Notes: a model not told the origin generated them from the sequence alone. A stretch of DNA of 64,000 nt from Erythrobacter sp. EC-HK427 (GCF_902498745.1 NZ_LR701479.1:1757663-1821662); one strand, 5' to 3'. Counted from the first letter of the stretch, positions 1 through 7,874 are shown. Numbers and translations are program-made.

Positions 1-50
1 CTCGGAAGATGCTCTTTCTCGAAGGTTCACTTTAGAGCAAAGCCGAAGAG

Positions 51-68
51 TGTCAATTAAACTCGACA
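51..68. promoter_or_regulatory. PpsR/CrtJ operator box 1 (left of crtF)
   Basis: The 18 bases read TGTC-N10-GACA and fit the PpsR/CrtJ consensus TGT-N12-ACA, the redox- and light-responsive repressor site of purple bacterial photosynthesis genes. Only 8 bp separate it from a second box at 77-94. A pair with this spacing is the known arrangement for cooperative CrtJ/PpsR binding at bchC promoters. It lies just downstream of the crtF stop and so probably controls a leftward gene outside the window; bchC is inferred from the common crtF-bchCXYZ order. Confidence 0.8.
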
Positions 69-76
69 CTATTTGA

Positions 77-94
77 TGTCATACAAAACTGACA
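77..94. promoter_or_regulatory. PpsR/CrtJ operator box 2, overlapping the crtF stop
   Basis: This is a second TGTC-N10-GACA palindrome. It includes the crtF stop codon (79-81 on the minus strand), so the operator reaches into the coding region. Together with box 1 it forms a tandem pair with an 8-bp gap (centres 26 bp apart). No repressor gene is visible in the window. Confidence 0.8.
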
Positions 95-1191
95 ACACAG
101 CTGGAGATGATCGGTTGGGCCGTTTGCCGTTGGCGCCAGCTGGCAAATCCGGCCTCGCGCAGTAGGGTGCCGATCGCTTTAGCCGAGCGGGGTTTCCCCG
201 AATTCATCGCCCAGAGATACAGGCCGAAATAGGTGTCCCCCATGGCCCGTGCACCGGGCGTTTCGGCCATCGGTTCGGCAATCAACAGTCGGCCGCCTGC
301 GGGCAGAGTCGCGCGGATCGCGCGCAGGATCGCCAGCGCTGCTGCATCGTCATGATCGTGCAGGATGCGGTTGAGCGTGATGCAATCATACCCGCTGGGC
401 AAAGCAGTGGCGAAGAAATCACCGGGATGCAGGGTGATGCGCTCCGTCAGGCCTTTTTGGGACAAGACTTCGGTCGTACCGTCCAACACGGCGGGCAGAT
501 CGAAAATCCCGATCCGCGCATCAGGCGCATGGTTGGCAAGCGCCATGGCGAAGGCCCCGTGTCCGCCGCCCACATCTAACACCGCCCGGTGGCGGGAGAA
601 GTCGTAAGCCGCGAAAGTCTGCTCCGCCACCATCGCGTGCGATACGGCCATCAGCTGCGAATATTCGGCAGCTTTCTCTCCGTTGATCGCCCCTTCATAG
701 GCCCAGAAGCGGCTCAACTGCGTCGCCTCTTGGCGGTCGGCGCGCAGCAGGGCGAGCGGATCGGCGAGGTCGGCGTAGAGCAGCCGGTGATGGCGGATCA
801 TCGCCACCGCGCCGGGGTTGGCCTGCAAGGCCGCGCCGTGCTTGCCGAGCATCCAGCAGTCCGCGCCCGCCACCTCCGCCAGCTCCAGCCCCGCCGCCGC
901 ACGCACCAGTCGCTCGGCGGCATCGGCGGACAGATCACAGTGCCGCGCAATCGCGGGGACATTGGCGGGGCCATCGGCCAGCAGCTCCAATAACCCCGAT
1001 TCGACACAGGCGAGCAGGGTCTGCGTGTAAGCAAAGCCCGCCACCAGATCGAACAGTCCGCCTGCGCGCGCCCGCGCCACATGGCTGATCGGCCAGATTG
1101 CCGCACTGTATTTCTGGAAGCTTGGCGAGCCGTAAAGCCGGTTGCGCCAGGCCAGCCAGCGGGCTTTCCACGAGAGATGATTTTTGCCCAT
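79..1191 (-). CDS. crtF: Hydroxyneurosporene O-methyltransferase CrtF
   Basis: Predicted SAM-dependent methyltransferase that O-methylates the 1-hydroxy group of acyclic carotenoids (spheroidene/spirilloxanthin branch). The 370-residue form has an N-terminal dimerisation/winged-helix region (about 45-130) and a Rossmann methyltransferase domain with the SAM loop DVGGGHG at 206-212, followed by FDLP. The open frame extends 28 codons upstream to 1275, but that would overlap the divergent crtD start and the operator at 1193-1210. The start at 1191 matches usual CrtF lengths and lies one base after a PpsR box. Its stop overlaps another PpsR box. The neighbouring crtD and crtC support CrtF over other O-methyltransferases. 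Confidence 0.88.
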   Translation of the reverse strand: MGKNHLSWKARWLAWRNRLYGSPSFQKYSAAIWPISHVARARAGGLFDLVAGFAYTQTLLACVESGLLELLADGPANVPAIARHCDLSADAAERLVRAAAGLELAEVAGADCWMLGKHGAALQANPGAVAMIRHHRLLYADLADPLALLRADRQEATQLSRFWAYEGAINGEKAAEYSQLMAVSHAMVAEQTFAAYDFSRHRAVLDVGGGHGAFAMALANHAPDARIGIFDLPAVLDGTTEVLSQKGLTERITLHPGDFFATALPSGYDCITLNRILHDHDDAAALAILRAIRATLPAGGRLLIAEPMAETPGARAMGDTYFGLYLWAMNSGKPRSAKAIGTLLREAGFASWRQRQTAQPIISSCVVSFV

Positions 1192-1192
1192 A

Positions 1193-1210
1193 TGTCCAAT
1201 CAACTGGACA
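1193..1210. promoter_or_regulatory. PpsR/CrtJ operator between crtF and crtD
   Basis: The sequence TGTCCAATCAACTGGACA is a near-perfect palindrome fitting TGT-N12-ACA. It lies in the 64-bp region between divergent crtF (minus) and crtD (plus), so one repressor could control both. On the minus strand the box ends one base before the crtF ATG, so its GGACA end occupies the position where a Shine-Dalgarno sequence would be. The same layout recurs at bchI. Confidence 0.82.
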
Positions 1211-1255
1211 GATGAACTGTAAAGGTCAATGATCTTGGCGTAAGGGAGACTCCGT

Positions 1256-2827
1256 TTGGGCGCACCGCCTACCACTCATGTGGCCATTATCGGCGCCGGG
1301 ATTGGCGGACTTTCTGCCGCCGCGCTGCTGGCGGCGAAGGGGCTGCGAGTGACGGTGATCGAAAAGGAACCGGTGCCCGGCGGCAAGGCTCGAACCCTGC
1401 CTGTGGGCGATACGCAGGTTGCTGCAGGGCCGACGGTTTTTACCTTGCGCGATGTGTTCGACACGATTTTCGATGCCTGTGGAGAGCGGCTGGACGATCA
1501 TGTCACGACGCGCCCTGCCGAAACGCTGGCCCGCCATGCATGGAGCGAGACCGAGCGGCTCGACCTGTTCGCCGATCCGCAGCGCAGCGAGGCAGCGATT
1601 GGTGACCTTGCCGGAGCCGACGCCGCGCGCGGATACCGCGCCATGCGGGCCGAGGCGGCGCGGATTTACAACCTGCTCGATCACAGCTTCATCCGCGCAG
1701 GCAAAATCCACCTGCCGCCGCAATTCCTCTTCCGCATCGGCCTCTCGCGCTTTTTCGAACTCAGCGCGGCGCGGCCTTACGAGACCATGTGGAAGGTGCT
1801 GGGCGAGCATTTTGCCGATCCGCGCCTGCGCCAGTTGTACGCCCGCTACGCCACCTATTGCGGCTCCTCGCCCTTCGATTGCCCTGCCACGCTGATGCTG
1901 ATCGCCCATGTCGAGGCGCAAGGCGTGTGGCTGATCGACGGCGGGATCGCGGCCTTGGCGAAGGCGCTGCGCACTATCGGAGAGCGGCAGGGGGCAAGTT
2001 ACCGCTTCGGCACGGCGGTCGAGCGGATCGTGACCAGCGGCGGCAAAGCCACCGGCGTTGTGCTGGCAAGCGGCGAGCAGATCGCGGCGGACAGGGTGAT
2101 CGTCAACGCCGATCCGGCTGCACTCGGCGCGGGTCTGCTGGGCGAGGATGCGCGGCGTGCGGTGGGCGCGTTGAAGCCTGCCAAGCGGTCGCTTTCCGCC
2201 ATGGTCTGGCTCGGCCATACCCAAACCAGCGGGTTTGAGCTCAAGCATCACAACGTGTTCTTTTCCCCCGATTACGCCCGCGAGTTTGGCGATATCGCTG
2301 CGGGTCGCCCGCCCGTCGACCCCACCGTCTATATCTGCGCGCAAGACCGCGAAAGTTTCGGCGCGGCCAAGCCGGATGGAAAAGAGCGCCTGCAAATCAT
2401 CGTCAACGCGCCCGCCAATGGCGACGCCCGCACCTATTCACCCGAGGAGAAAGAGCAATGCACCCAAGCGATGAGGAAGCGCCTCGCCCGCTGCGGTCTG
2501 ACGCTGGAGGAGAGCTGGCAACACCGCCTGCTGACGCCCAACGACTGGGCGGACTTCCTGCCGGGAACGGGCGGAGCGATCTATGGTCGCGTGTCGCACG
2601 GCTGGGCGGCCTCCTTCCTGCGGCAAGGCACGCGGACGCGGATCAAGGGGCTGTATTGCGCCGGGGGAAGCACCCATCCGGGGGCCGGGGTCCCGATGGC
2701 CGCCTTGTCCGGGCAGTTGGCAGCCCGAACCGTGATGGCCGACCTCACTTCGACGCGGAGGTTCCTCCCGGCGGCTATGGCTGGTGGTATGTCGATGCGA
2801 TCAGCAAGGACGGAAAATACGGCCTGA
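1256..2827 (+). CDS. crtD: Hydroxyneurosporene desaturase CrtD (phytoene desaturase family)
   Basis: FAD-dependent carotenoid C-3,4 desaturase acting with CrtC and CrtF in acyclic carotenoid synthesis. The dinucleotide-binding motif GAGIGGLSAAALLAAKG is near the N-terminus (about residues 13-29), followed by VIEKEPVPGGKA. The C-terminal family motif AGGSTHPGAGVPMAALSGQ is present. The start is TTG at 1256 with a good AGGGAG sequence 7-8 bases upstream; no ATG is available. About 30 residues after the family motif look unlike a conserved domain and overlap the frame of crtC. CrtD is preferred over CrtI because of the crtC/crtF neighbours, but CrtI-type activity cannot be excluded. Confidence 0.85.
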   Translation: MGAPPTTHVAIIGAGIGGLSAAALLAAKGLRVTVIEKEPVPGGKARTLPVGDTQVAAGPTVFTLRDVFDTIFDACGERLDDHVTTRPAETLARHAWSETERLDLFADPQRSEAAIGDLAGADAARGYRAMRAEAARIYNLLDHSFIRAGKIHLPPQFLFRIGLSRFFELSAARPYETMWKVLGEHFADPRLRQLYARYATYCGSSPFDCPATLMLIAHVEAQGVWLIDGGIAALAKALRTIGERQGASYRFGTAVERIVTSGGKATGVVLASGEQIAADRVIVNADPAALGAGLLGEDARRAVGALKPAKRSLSAMVWLGHTQTSGFELKHHNVFFSPDYAREFGDIAAGRPPVDPTVYICAQDRESFGAAKPDGKERLQIIVNAPANGDARTYSPEEKEQCTQAMRKRLARCGLTLEESWQHRLLTPNDWADFLPGTGGAIYGRVSHGWAASFLRQGTRTRIKGLYCAGGSTHPGAGVPMAALSGQLAARTVMADLTSTRRFLPAAMAGGMSMRSARTENTA

Positions 2828-3660
2828 CGATCATCGCCTTCATCGGCAGCGTCTTCAGCCCCTATTACAAGCGCAGCGGTCGCGGTGATCCGCTTGACCA
2901 TGTGTGCCTTAACGTTGCGCTTTACGGCCCCAAGGCGCGCTGGGTGATGACCGAGCGCGGACGCGGCGCAGCGGTGCAAACGGCTGACCAATTGTCCATC
3001 GGGCCGAGCAATCTGCGCTGGACGGGAGAGGCGCTGGAAATCGATATTGTCGAGCGTGATACGCGGCTGTTCAACCCCATCCACCGGCGGGTGCGCGGCA
3101 CGGTGCGGGTGATCCCGAAAGCCGTCAACACGGTCGCCTTTGGCCTTGATCCCGCAGCGCGCCACCGCTGGCATTGCCTCGCCCCGCGCGCCCATGTCGA
3201 AGTCGATATGCACCAGCCCGATGTCAGCTGGAAAGGCGACGGCTATCTCGATTCCAATTTCGGCGAGGAGTCATTGGAAGCCGGTTTCCGTATGTGGCAC
3301 TGGTCGCGCGCGCATACCCGTGATGGCAGCGTGGTGAATTATGAAGGCCTTCGCCGCGACGGGTCATCTTTCGCCAGCGCACTGCGGTTTGACCGCCATG
3401 GCTCGCCCGAGCCTGCCGAACTGCCCGATGTGGCGCGGCTGCCCAACACACTGTGGCAGGTGCAGCGGCGAACGCGGGCGGATGAGGGGCAGGCAAGGGT
3501 GCTGGATACGTGGGAGGATTCGCCCTTCTACGCCCGCTCATCCTTCATCGCCCAGCTGTATGGCGAGCGGGTGGTGGGAGTGCAGGAAAGCCTCGATCTC
3601 GACCGCTTCACCTCTCCTGTGGTGCAATTCATGCTGCCGTTCCGGATGCCGCGGGTTTAG
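2656..3660 (+). CDS. crtC: Neurosporene/hydroxyneurosporene hydratase CrtC (start uncertain)
   Basis: Carotenoid 1,2-hydratase that adds water to the psi end group, giving the substrate for CrtD and CrtF. Family-like sequence starts at FDAEVPPGGYGWWYVDA (about 2742) and runs through FIGSVFSPYYK, DHVCLNVALYG and FGEESLEAGFRMWHW. The start is a problem: in this frame there is no ATG or GTG between 2458 and the conserved region. The only near candidate is TTG at 2656, which has AAGGGG five bases upstream but gives a long overlap with crtD. An ATG at 2735 lies in the crtD frame. A frameshift, an error in the sequence, or coupling to crtD are all possible. The stop overlaps the stop of the converging small gene. 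Confidence 0.8.
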   Translation: MRRGKHPSGGRGPDGRLVRAVGSPNRDGRPHFDAEVPPGGYGWWYVDAISKDGKYGLTIIAFIGSVFSPYYKRSGRGDPLDHVCLNVALYGPKARWVMTERGRGAAVQTADQLSIGPSNLRWTGEALEIDIVERDTRLFNPIHRRVRGTVRVIPKAVNTVAFGLDPAARHRWHCLAPRAHVEVDMHQPDVSWKGDGYLDSNFGEESLEAGFRMWHWSRAHTRDGSVVNYEGLRRDGSSFASALRFDRHGSPEPAELPDVARLPNTLWQVQRRTRADEGQARVLDTWEDSPFYARSSFIAQLYGERVVGVQESLDLDRFTSPVVQFMLPFRMPRV

Positions 3661-3818
3661 TCGGCTTCGCAGGCAGTTTCTTCTTCGGCCTTTTTCGCCT
3701 TGTCGCGCGCAATCTCGCGGCTGATCGAGACATATTGCCAGATGCCAAACCCCAGCGCGACGCTAGCCGAGAAGACCAGTTCGATAAGGCCGAGATTGGC
3801 GCTGATGAATTCTTTCAT
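3657..3818 (-). CDS. 53-residue single-pass membrane protein coupled to bchO
   Basis: A short gene that I do not recognise. The protein starts MKEFISANLGLIELVFSASV, has one hydrophobic segment (about residues 8-30) ending near IWQYVSISRE, and then a charged tail rich in K and E. ATG at 3818 overlaps the bchO stop by ATGA, and GAAGGAGAGCGC upstream provides a strong ribosome binding site. Its TAA overlaps the crtC TAG from the other strand. The position at the end of bchIDO suggests co-expression with Mg-chelatase and a membrane role in bacteriochlorophyll synthesis or photocomplex assembly; this is inference from context only. Confidence 0.72.
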   Translation of the reverse strand: MKEFISANLGLIELVFSASVALGFGIWQYVSISREIARDKAKKAEEETACEAD

Positions 3819-4711
3819 GCGCTCTCCTTCGGCGGCAGAATTCCATGTTTGCGGCCTTGACCGACCAACAGGCGAGAAACCAATTCCGGTTGCTCTTCAT
3901 GGCAAAGATGCCCGCCATGAATAGTAGCAAAAATACAATTCGGGATGCACTCAGCTGCCGCTTCGGCAGCCGTGTATGGAACCGCCTTGTCTTTGTTTCC
4001 ATGCACCAGAAGCAGGGGATTGGCGATGTCGGGCAGAGATTCGGCAAACGCCTCCAGATCCCAGTTCGCCATCATTTCGAGCGCGCCCTCGCAATGGCGC
4101 GCATTGCCCAATAGCGCCTCGTAGCAGGCGAGTTCCACTGCGCCCGTATGCGATCCGGTGGAGCGGAAGACGAACCGCTTGGCCTCGCCGGGAAAGCGGG
4201 TGCTGGCAGCAAAAATGCGGGGCACCAGCGGATTGACGAAGAGCAACTTCGCCATCGCCGGAAACAGCTTTGCGGCAAGGCCGGGGAAAGGGGTGATGGC
4301 GGGGGCGACGCCGATCACTGGCAACGCCGGATCGGTCTGCCGCGCATGGTCGAGCGCGATGGCAACGCCTGCCGAATGGCCGGCAATGGCCGCAGGCGTT
4401 GCGCCCAGCTCCGCCAGCAACGCGCCAATCGCGCGGGTCATATTGGCAAGGCTAGGCCCGCCGCGCAGACGGCCAACGGTAAAGGCATGGCCGGGCAGGT
4501 CGGGCACGATCAGCGAAAAATGCTCCGCCAGCAGCGGCATCATCCCCTGCCAGCTATGGCAACTCGCGCCGGTGCCGTGGAGCAGCAGCAGCTCCGGCCC
4601 GCTGCCCATCCGCTGGACGTGCCAGTCCAGTCCGCCAGCGGTCACAAATTGCGAGGCCTCGCGGTGCGGCCAGAGCTTGCCTTCGCGCTCCCAAGCGAGA
4701 GCGCTGCTCAT
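3815..4711 (-). CDS. bchO: Alpha/beta hydrolase BchO
   Basis: BchO is an alpha/beta hydrolase-fold protein encoded with Mg-chelatase genes in purple bacteria; it is thought to assist the Mg-chelatase step, and its exact role is unsettled. In this 298-residue protein the oxyanion-hole region LLLHGTGASCHSW is at 42-54, the nucleophile elbow GHSAG at 111-115 (Ser113), and a late LLVHGNKDKAVP and GGHLCHEEQP supply the likely acid and histidine. The start at 4711 overlaps the bchD stop (ATGA), and the end overlaps the next small gene in the same way, giving a coupled chain bchI-bchD-bchO-small gene. Upstream extension of the frame is rejected because it would lie inside bchD. Confidence 0.9.
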   Translation of the reverse strand: MSSALAWEREGKLWPHREASQFVTAGGLDWHVQRMGSGPELLLLHGTGASCHSWQGMMPLLAEHFSLIVPDLPGHAFTVGRLRGGPSLANMTRAIGALLAELGATPAAIAGHSAGVAIALDHARQTDPALPVIGVAPAITPFPGLAAKLFPAMAKLLFVNPLVPRIFAASTRFPGEAKRFVFRSTGSHTGAVELACYEALLGNARHCEGALEMMANWDLEAFAESLPDIANPLLLVHGNKDKAVPYTAAEAAAECIPNCIFATIHGGHLCHEEQPELVSRLLVGQGRKHGILPPKESA

Positions 4712-6387
4712 GCTGCGGCGCTTTCGGGCTGTGCGGCCATGATGACCTTGCTTAAGGACTGCGCATCGGCCACCGGCAGCGGCAAATATCGCGCGCGCAT
4801 AGTCTCTGCCAGCTTGCGCGCATCGGGGCGCGGGCGCGGGGAAATGTCGATCACCACCGCATCCAGCCTGCTCGACGCAATCGCTTTGGCCGCAGCTTCC
4901 GCGTCCTCGCCCGCCTGCTTGCGGCCCGGCGTGCCATCGGCGGCGATATTGGCGCTGCCATCTGTCAGGAAGACAAGGAATGGCGTGTTGCCACGGCTGG
5001 CAATGGTCGCGCCGAGTTCGCGGGCGAGGGCAAGCCCCGACGCAAGCGGCGTGCCGCCGCCGCCCGGAAGCCCTGCCAGCGCGCGCCTTGCGCGGGTGAG
5101 CGAGCGGGTGGGCGGGAGGAGCAATTCCGCACCTTCCTTGCGAAAGGCGATCAGCGCAACCTCGCTGCGTTTGACATAGGCCTGCGCAAGGATCAGCTCG
5201 ACCGCGCCCTTCGCCTCCGCCAGCCGCGCCGCCGCTGCCGAGCCCGACGCATCGACGCAAAAAACCGTGACGCTGGCGGCGCGTTCCTCGAACCGGTGAA
5301 TGCGCAAATCCTCTTTGCGAACCTGAAGCGCAGTGAAGCCTGTGCCATTCCGGCGCTCCCTCCGGCGCAATTCCTGGAAAGGGACAGCGGCGCGTAGCGT
5401 GTCGATCAGTGCGAGGCGTGCGCCATCGCGCGGCATACCGGGCCGCGCGCCTAGCAGCTTGCCGCGCAGCTTGGACTTGGTTCGCTTGCCCGAACCACCG
5501 CCCGAAGCGCGGCGCTGCTTGGCATTGCCGGCGATCATTTCGAGCACGTCAGGCGGGATCGCGGCGAGCGCGGCTTCGAGGATCACGTCCTCGGGTATCT
5601 CCGAAAGCGCGTCGCGATCGGTGTCGCCCGCATCCTCGCCGCTTTCGGGCGGGGGAGGGGGCGCTTCCTCACCCTCGTCCTGCGCTGGCGGCGGGGGCAG
5701 GCGGGTCGCGCGCGGCGCGAGCACCAGCCGCGCGGCGGCGGCCACATCGTCCTGCACCACATCCTCGCGCCCCGCCACGGCCGCATGGGCAGCCGCAGCC
5801 GATTGCGCGAAAAGCAGCGCGCGCACCGAGTCGATGCCCAGAGCGGTCGCCACGTTGGCGAGGGGAAGCAGGCAATCCTCTGCCGCTCCCGCGCCAGCAA
5901 AGAGCGTTGTGTCCGCAGGCGCAATGTCGAGTGAGGTGACGCCTGACAGATCGCAATGAAACGCCACGCGGTCCATGAGCGCAGCCGGAGGACGCTCGTC
6001 CGCTTCGACTCCGTCGTCGAGCAACACCAGCGCAAAGTCCGCCGCACCGTCCATCGCCTGCGCCAACCGTCCGGCGAGCGCATCGCCCATCCGCTCGGCC
6101 ATCGGTGCGATCAGCACGCCGCCCGCCATTTCGGCCAGCAAACCGCTTTGCATGACAGGCTTTCCGGCAGTCAGGCTGGCCGCGATATCGACCCCGCCGA
6201 GCAGCCGCGCCTCGTCAATATGCGGGGGGAGGCGGCGGGTGGTGGCGTGCTGGCGCAGGTAATCGAGCACCACGTCGCGCGCCGGGCCGCTGCCGCGCAG
6301 CACCATGCCGCGAAGGCGCGTCGGAGCAGCGAGAAGCAGTTTCGCGGCGAGCAGGGCGTCGGCGAGGGGATTCGCCGGATGCGTCAT
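4708..6387 (-). CDS. bchD: Magnesium chelatase subunit BchD
   Basis: Subunit D of Mg-chelatase, which with BchI and BchH inserts Mg2+ into protoporphyrin IX. In 559 residues there is an N-terminal AAA+-like region without a clear Walker motif, an acidic and proline-rich linker (about residues 225-255, PPPPAQDEGEEAPPPPPES), and a C-terminal von Willebrand A domain. The MIDAS motif DASGS lies near residue 375, followed by GGGGTPLASGL and TDGSAN. It overlaps bchI by four bases and bchO by four bases, implying fixed stoichiometry through coupled translation. Confidence 0.94.
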   Translation of the reverse strand: MTHPANPLADALLAAKLLLAAPTRLRGMVLRGSGPARDVVLDYLRQHATTRRLPPHIDEARLLGGVDIAASLTAGKPVMQSGLLAEMAGGVLIAPMAERMGDALAGRLAQAMDGAADFALVLLDDGVEADERPPAALMDRVAFHCDLSGVTSLDIAPADTTLFAGAGAAEDCLLPLANVATALGIDSVRALLFAQSAAAAHAAVAGREDVVQDDVAAAARLVLAPRATRLPPPPAQDEGEEAPPPPPESGEDAGDTDRDALSEIPEDVILEAALAAIPPDVLEMIAGNAKQRRASGGGSGKRTKSKLRGKLLGARPGMPRDGARLALIDTLRAAVPFQELRRRERRNGTGFTALQVRKEDLRIHRFEERAASVTVFCVDASGSAAAARLAEAKGAVELILAQAYVKRSEVALIAFRKEGAELLLPPTRSLTRARRALAGLPGGGGTPLASGLALARELGATIASRGNTPFLVFLTDGSANIAADGTPGRKQAGEDAEAAAKAIASSRLDAVVIDISPRPRPDARKLAETMRARYLPLPVADAQSLSKVIMAAQPESAAA

Positions 6388-7385
6388 CCGAACAATTCGG
6401 CGATCGCGCGCTCGATCCTGACAGTCGAACCCGTCTCGTCGAGCACGTCGCGGCGCAGGCGGTGGCGCAGCGCCAGCGGGGCGACATCGACCAGATGTTC
6501 CCGCCGCACCGCTTTCGCGCCCCGCAGCGCCGCCAGCGCCTTGGCCGCGCGCATCAGCGTAAGTTCACCCCGTAGCCCATCTGCCCCCACAGCCGCGCAA
6601 AGTTCTGCCGCATCGGTCAGCACATCATCGGGCACGGTGAGCGAAGCCACCTTCTTCTGGCCGCGCGCGATTTGCTTGAGGATTTTCCCCTCTTCCTCAG
6701 CCCATTCGGCAGCAAAGGCGGTGGCATCGGCTTCCTGCGCGGCGCAGCGGCGCATGATTTCGACGCGGCTGGGAATGTCCTTGGGCGTGCGCACTTCCAC
6801 AGAAAGGCCAAACCGGTCGAGCAATTGCGGGCGCAATTCGCCTTCCTCCGGGTTCCCGCTGCCGATCAGCACGAAGCGCGCGCGGTGGCGGATCGACAGG
6901 CCTTCGCGCTCGACGACATTCTCGCCCGAAGCGGCGACGTCGAGCAGCAAATCGACCAGATGGTCTTCCAGCAGGTTGATCTCGTCAATGTAGAGGAAAC
7001 CGCGATGCGCCTTGGCGAGCAGGCCCGGCTCGAACGCCTTCTCGCCCGAACGCAGCGCCTTTTCGAGATCGAGCGCGCCGAGCACGCGGTCTTCCGTGGC
7101 GCCAAGCGGCAGATCGACAAAGGGAACGGGGCTTTTGCGCGCGCGCGTTGACGTGCAGGGATCGGGGCAAGTGCCCGCCTGATCGGGCGTGCAGCCATAG
7201 CGGCAGCCATCGGCAATCGGGATGGGCGGGAGTAAGGCCGCCAGCGCGCGCGCTGCCGTGCTTTTGCCCGTTCCACGGTCGCCGAAGACCATCACGCCGC
7301 CCACCGCCGGATCGACCGCCGCAATCAGCAGCGCCAACTTCATTTCGTCTTGGCCGACGATGGCGGAAAATGGGAAACGGCTCAT
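6384..7385 (-). CDS. bchI: Magnesium chelatase ATPase subunit BchI
   Basis: AAA+ ATPase subunit of Mg-chelatase. Walker A is GDRGTGKS at 35-42 and Walker B is LYIDEINLL; the family insert VPFVDLPLGATEDRVLG is intact. At 333 residues it is of normal length. The start MSRFPFSAIVGQDE aligns with known BchI N-termini. It lies one base after a PpsR box, so no separate Shine-Dalgarno sequence is visible. First gene of the leftward bchIDO operon. Confidence 0.95.
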   Translation of the reverse strand: MSRFPFSAIVGQDEMKLALLIAAVDPAVGGVMVFGDRGTGKSTAARALAALLPPIPIADGCRYGCTPDQAGTCPDPCTSTRARKSPVPFVDLPLGATEDRVLGALDLEKALRSGEKAFEPGLLAKAHRGFLYIDEINLLEDHLVDLLLDVAASGENVVEREGLSIRHRARFVLIGSGNPEEGELRPQLLDRFGLSVEVRTPKDIPSRVEIMRRCAAQEADATAFAAEWAEEEGKILKQIARGQKKVASLTVPDDVLTDAAELCAAVGADGLRGELTLMRAAKALAALRGAKAVRREHLVDVAPLALRHRLRRDVLDETGSTVRIERAIAELFG

Positions 7386-7386
7386 C

Positions 7387-7404
7387 TGTCCACTAATCTG
7401 GACA
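7387..7404. promoter_or_regulatory. PpsR/CrtJ operator at the bchI start
   Basis: TGTCCACTAATCTGGACA fits TGT-N12-ACA with matching outer TGTCCA/TGGACA. On the minus strand it ends one base before the bchI ATG, as at crtF. Repressor bound here would block both the promoter-proximal region and the translation start region. A leaderless or very short-leader transcript would explain the placement. Confidence 0.82.
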
Positions 7405-7550
7405 AGTCTAAGCGTCAGGGCAAGCGGAATCCCCGATTTATGGGAATGTGCTGCTTTTCTCCGCGAACCCAGCTTTACAAGCCTTTACTCGGTCTCGGCT
7501 GCGGACGGTGGTATTGCAAACGGAAGTCCGGTGGAGAGGGGAGCACAGGC

Positions 7551-7733
7551 ATGGTTGGCGCAGCGCAGAAATCGCCCAAGTCACGGGTAGCCATGCGTTT
7601 AGGCGTGGCGCTGGTGGGGATGGCCGTGGTCGGATGCTTTTTCGCTGCGTCCATGCTTTCCGGCCCGCCTGCCGAAGCCGCCGATCAACAGGCACAAGAG
7701 TTACAACTTCCGGCGGATGCCGCATCACGCTAG
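7551..7733 (+). CDS. 60-residue hypothetical protein with one hydrophobic segment
   Basis: Short frame starting at ATG 7551 behind the purine-rich GAGAGGGGAG. The basic N-terminus (KSPKSRVAMR) is followed by a hydrophobic stretch (about 17-36, LGVALVGMAVVGCFFAASM) and a short A/Q-rich tail. It could be a small anchored or secreted protein. It lies between the bchI operator and a terminator, facing away from the photosynthesis genes. I do not recognise the family; codon use fits the neighbours, but expression is unproven. Confidence 0.45.
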   Translation: MVGAAQKSPKSRVAMRLGVALVGMAVVGCFFAASMLSGPPAEAADQQAQELQLPADAASR

Positions 7734-7835
7734 CCCCCCTGGTGAAATGCACGCATCCAGCATCGCCTTGCACGCTGAGTCCTTCGAGGTCGCATTCGAG
7801 GTACGAGCAAAGTCGGTGCCTTGCCGGAAAACTGG

Positions 7836-7874
7836 AAGCGCGTCGGGGAGCCCCCCTCCCCGGCGCGCTTTTTT
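7836..7874 (+). terminator. Strong rho-independent terminator upstream of the LysM/FecR gene
   Basis: Arms AAGCGCG and CGCGCTT enclose a further GGGGAG/CTCCCC stem and are followed by a run of six T. It ends about 40 bases before the next start codon, so it either terminates the 60-residue gene or acts as an attenuator in the leader of the LysM/FecR gene. Confidence 0.8.

Noticed and set aside
1192..1275. N-terminal extension of crtF by 28 codons
   Set aside because: It would run through the PpsR box and into the divergent crtD start; family length supports 1191.
4712..5260. N-terminal extension of bchO
   Set aside because: It lies inside bchD in another frame; ATG 4711 overlaps the bchD stop by ATGA as in the rest of the operon.
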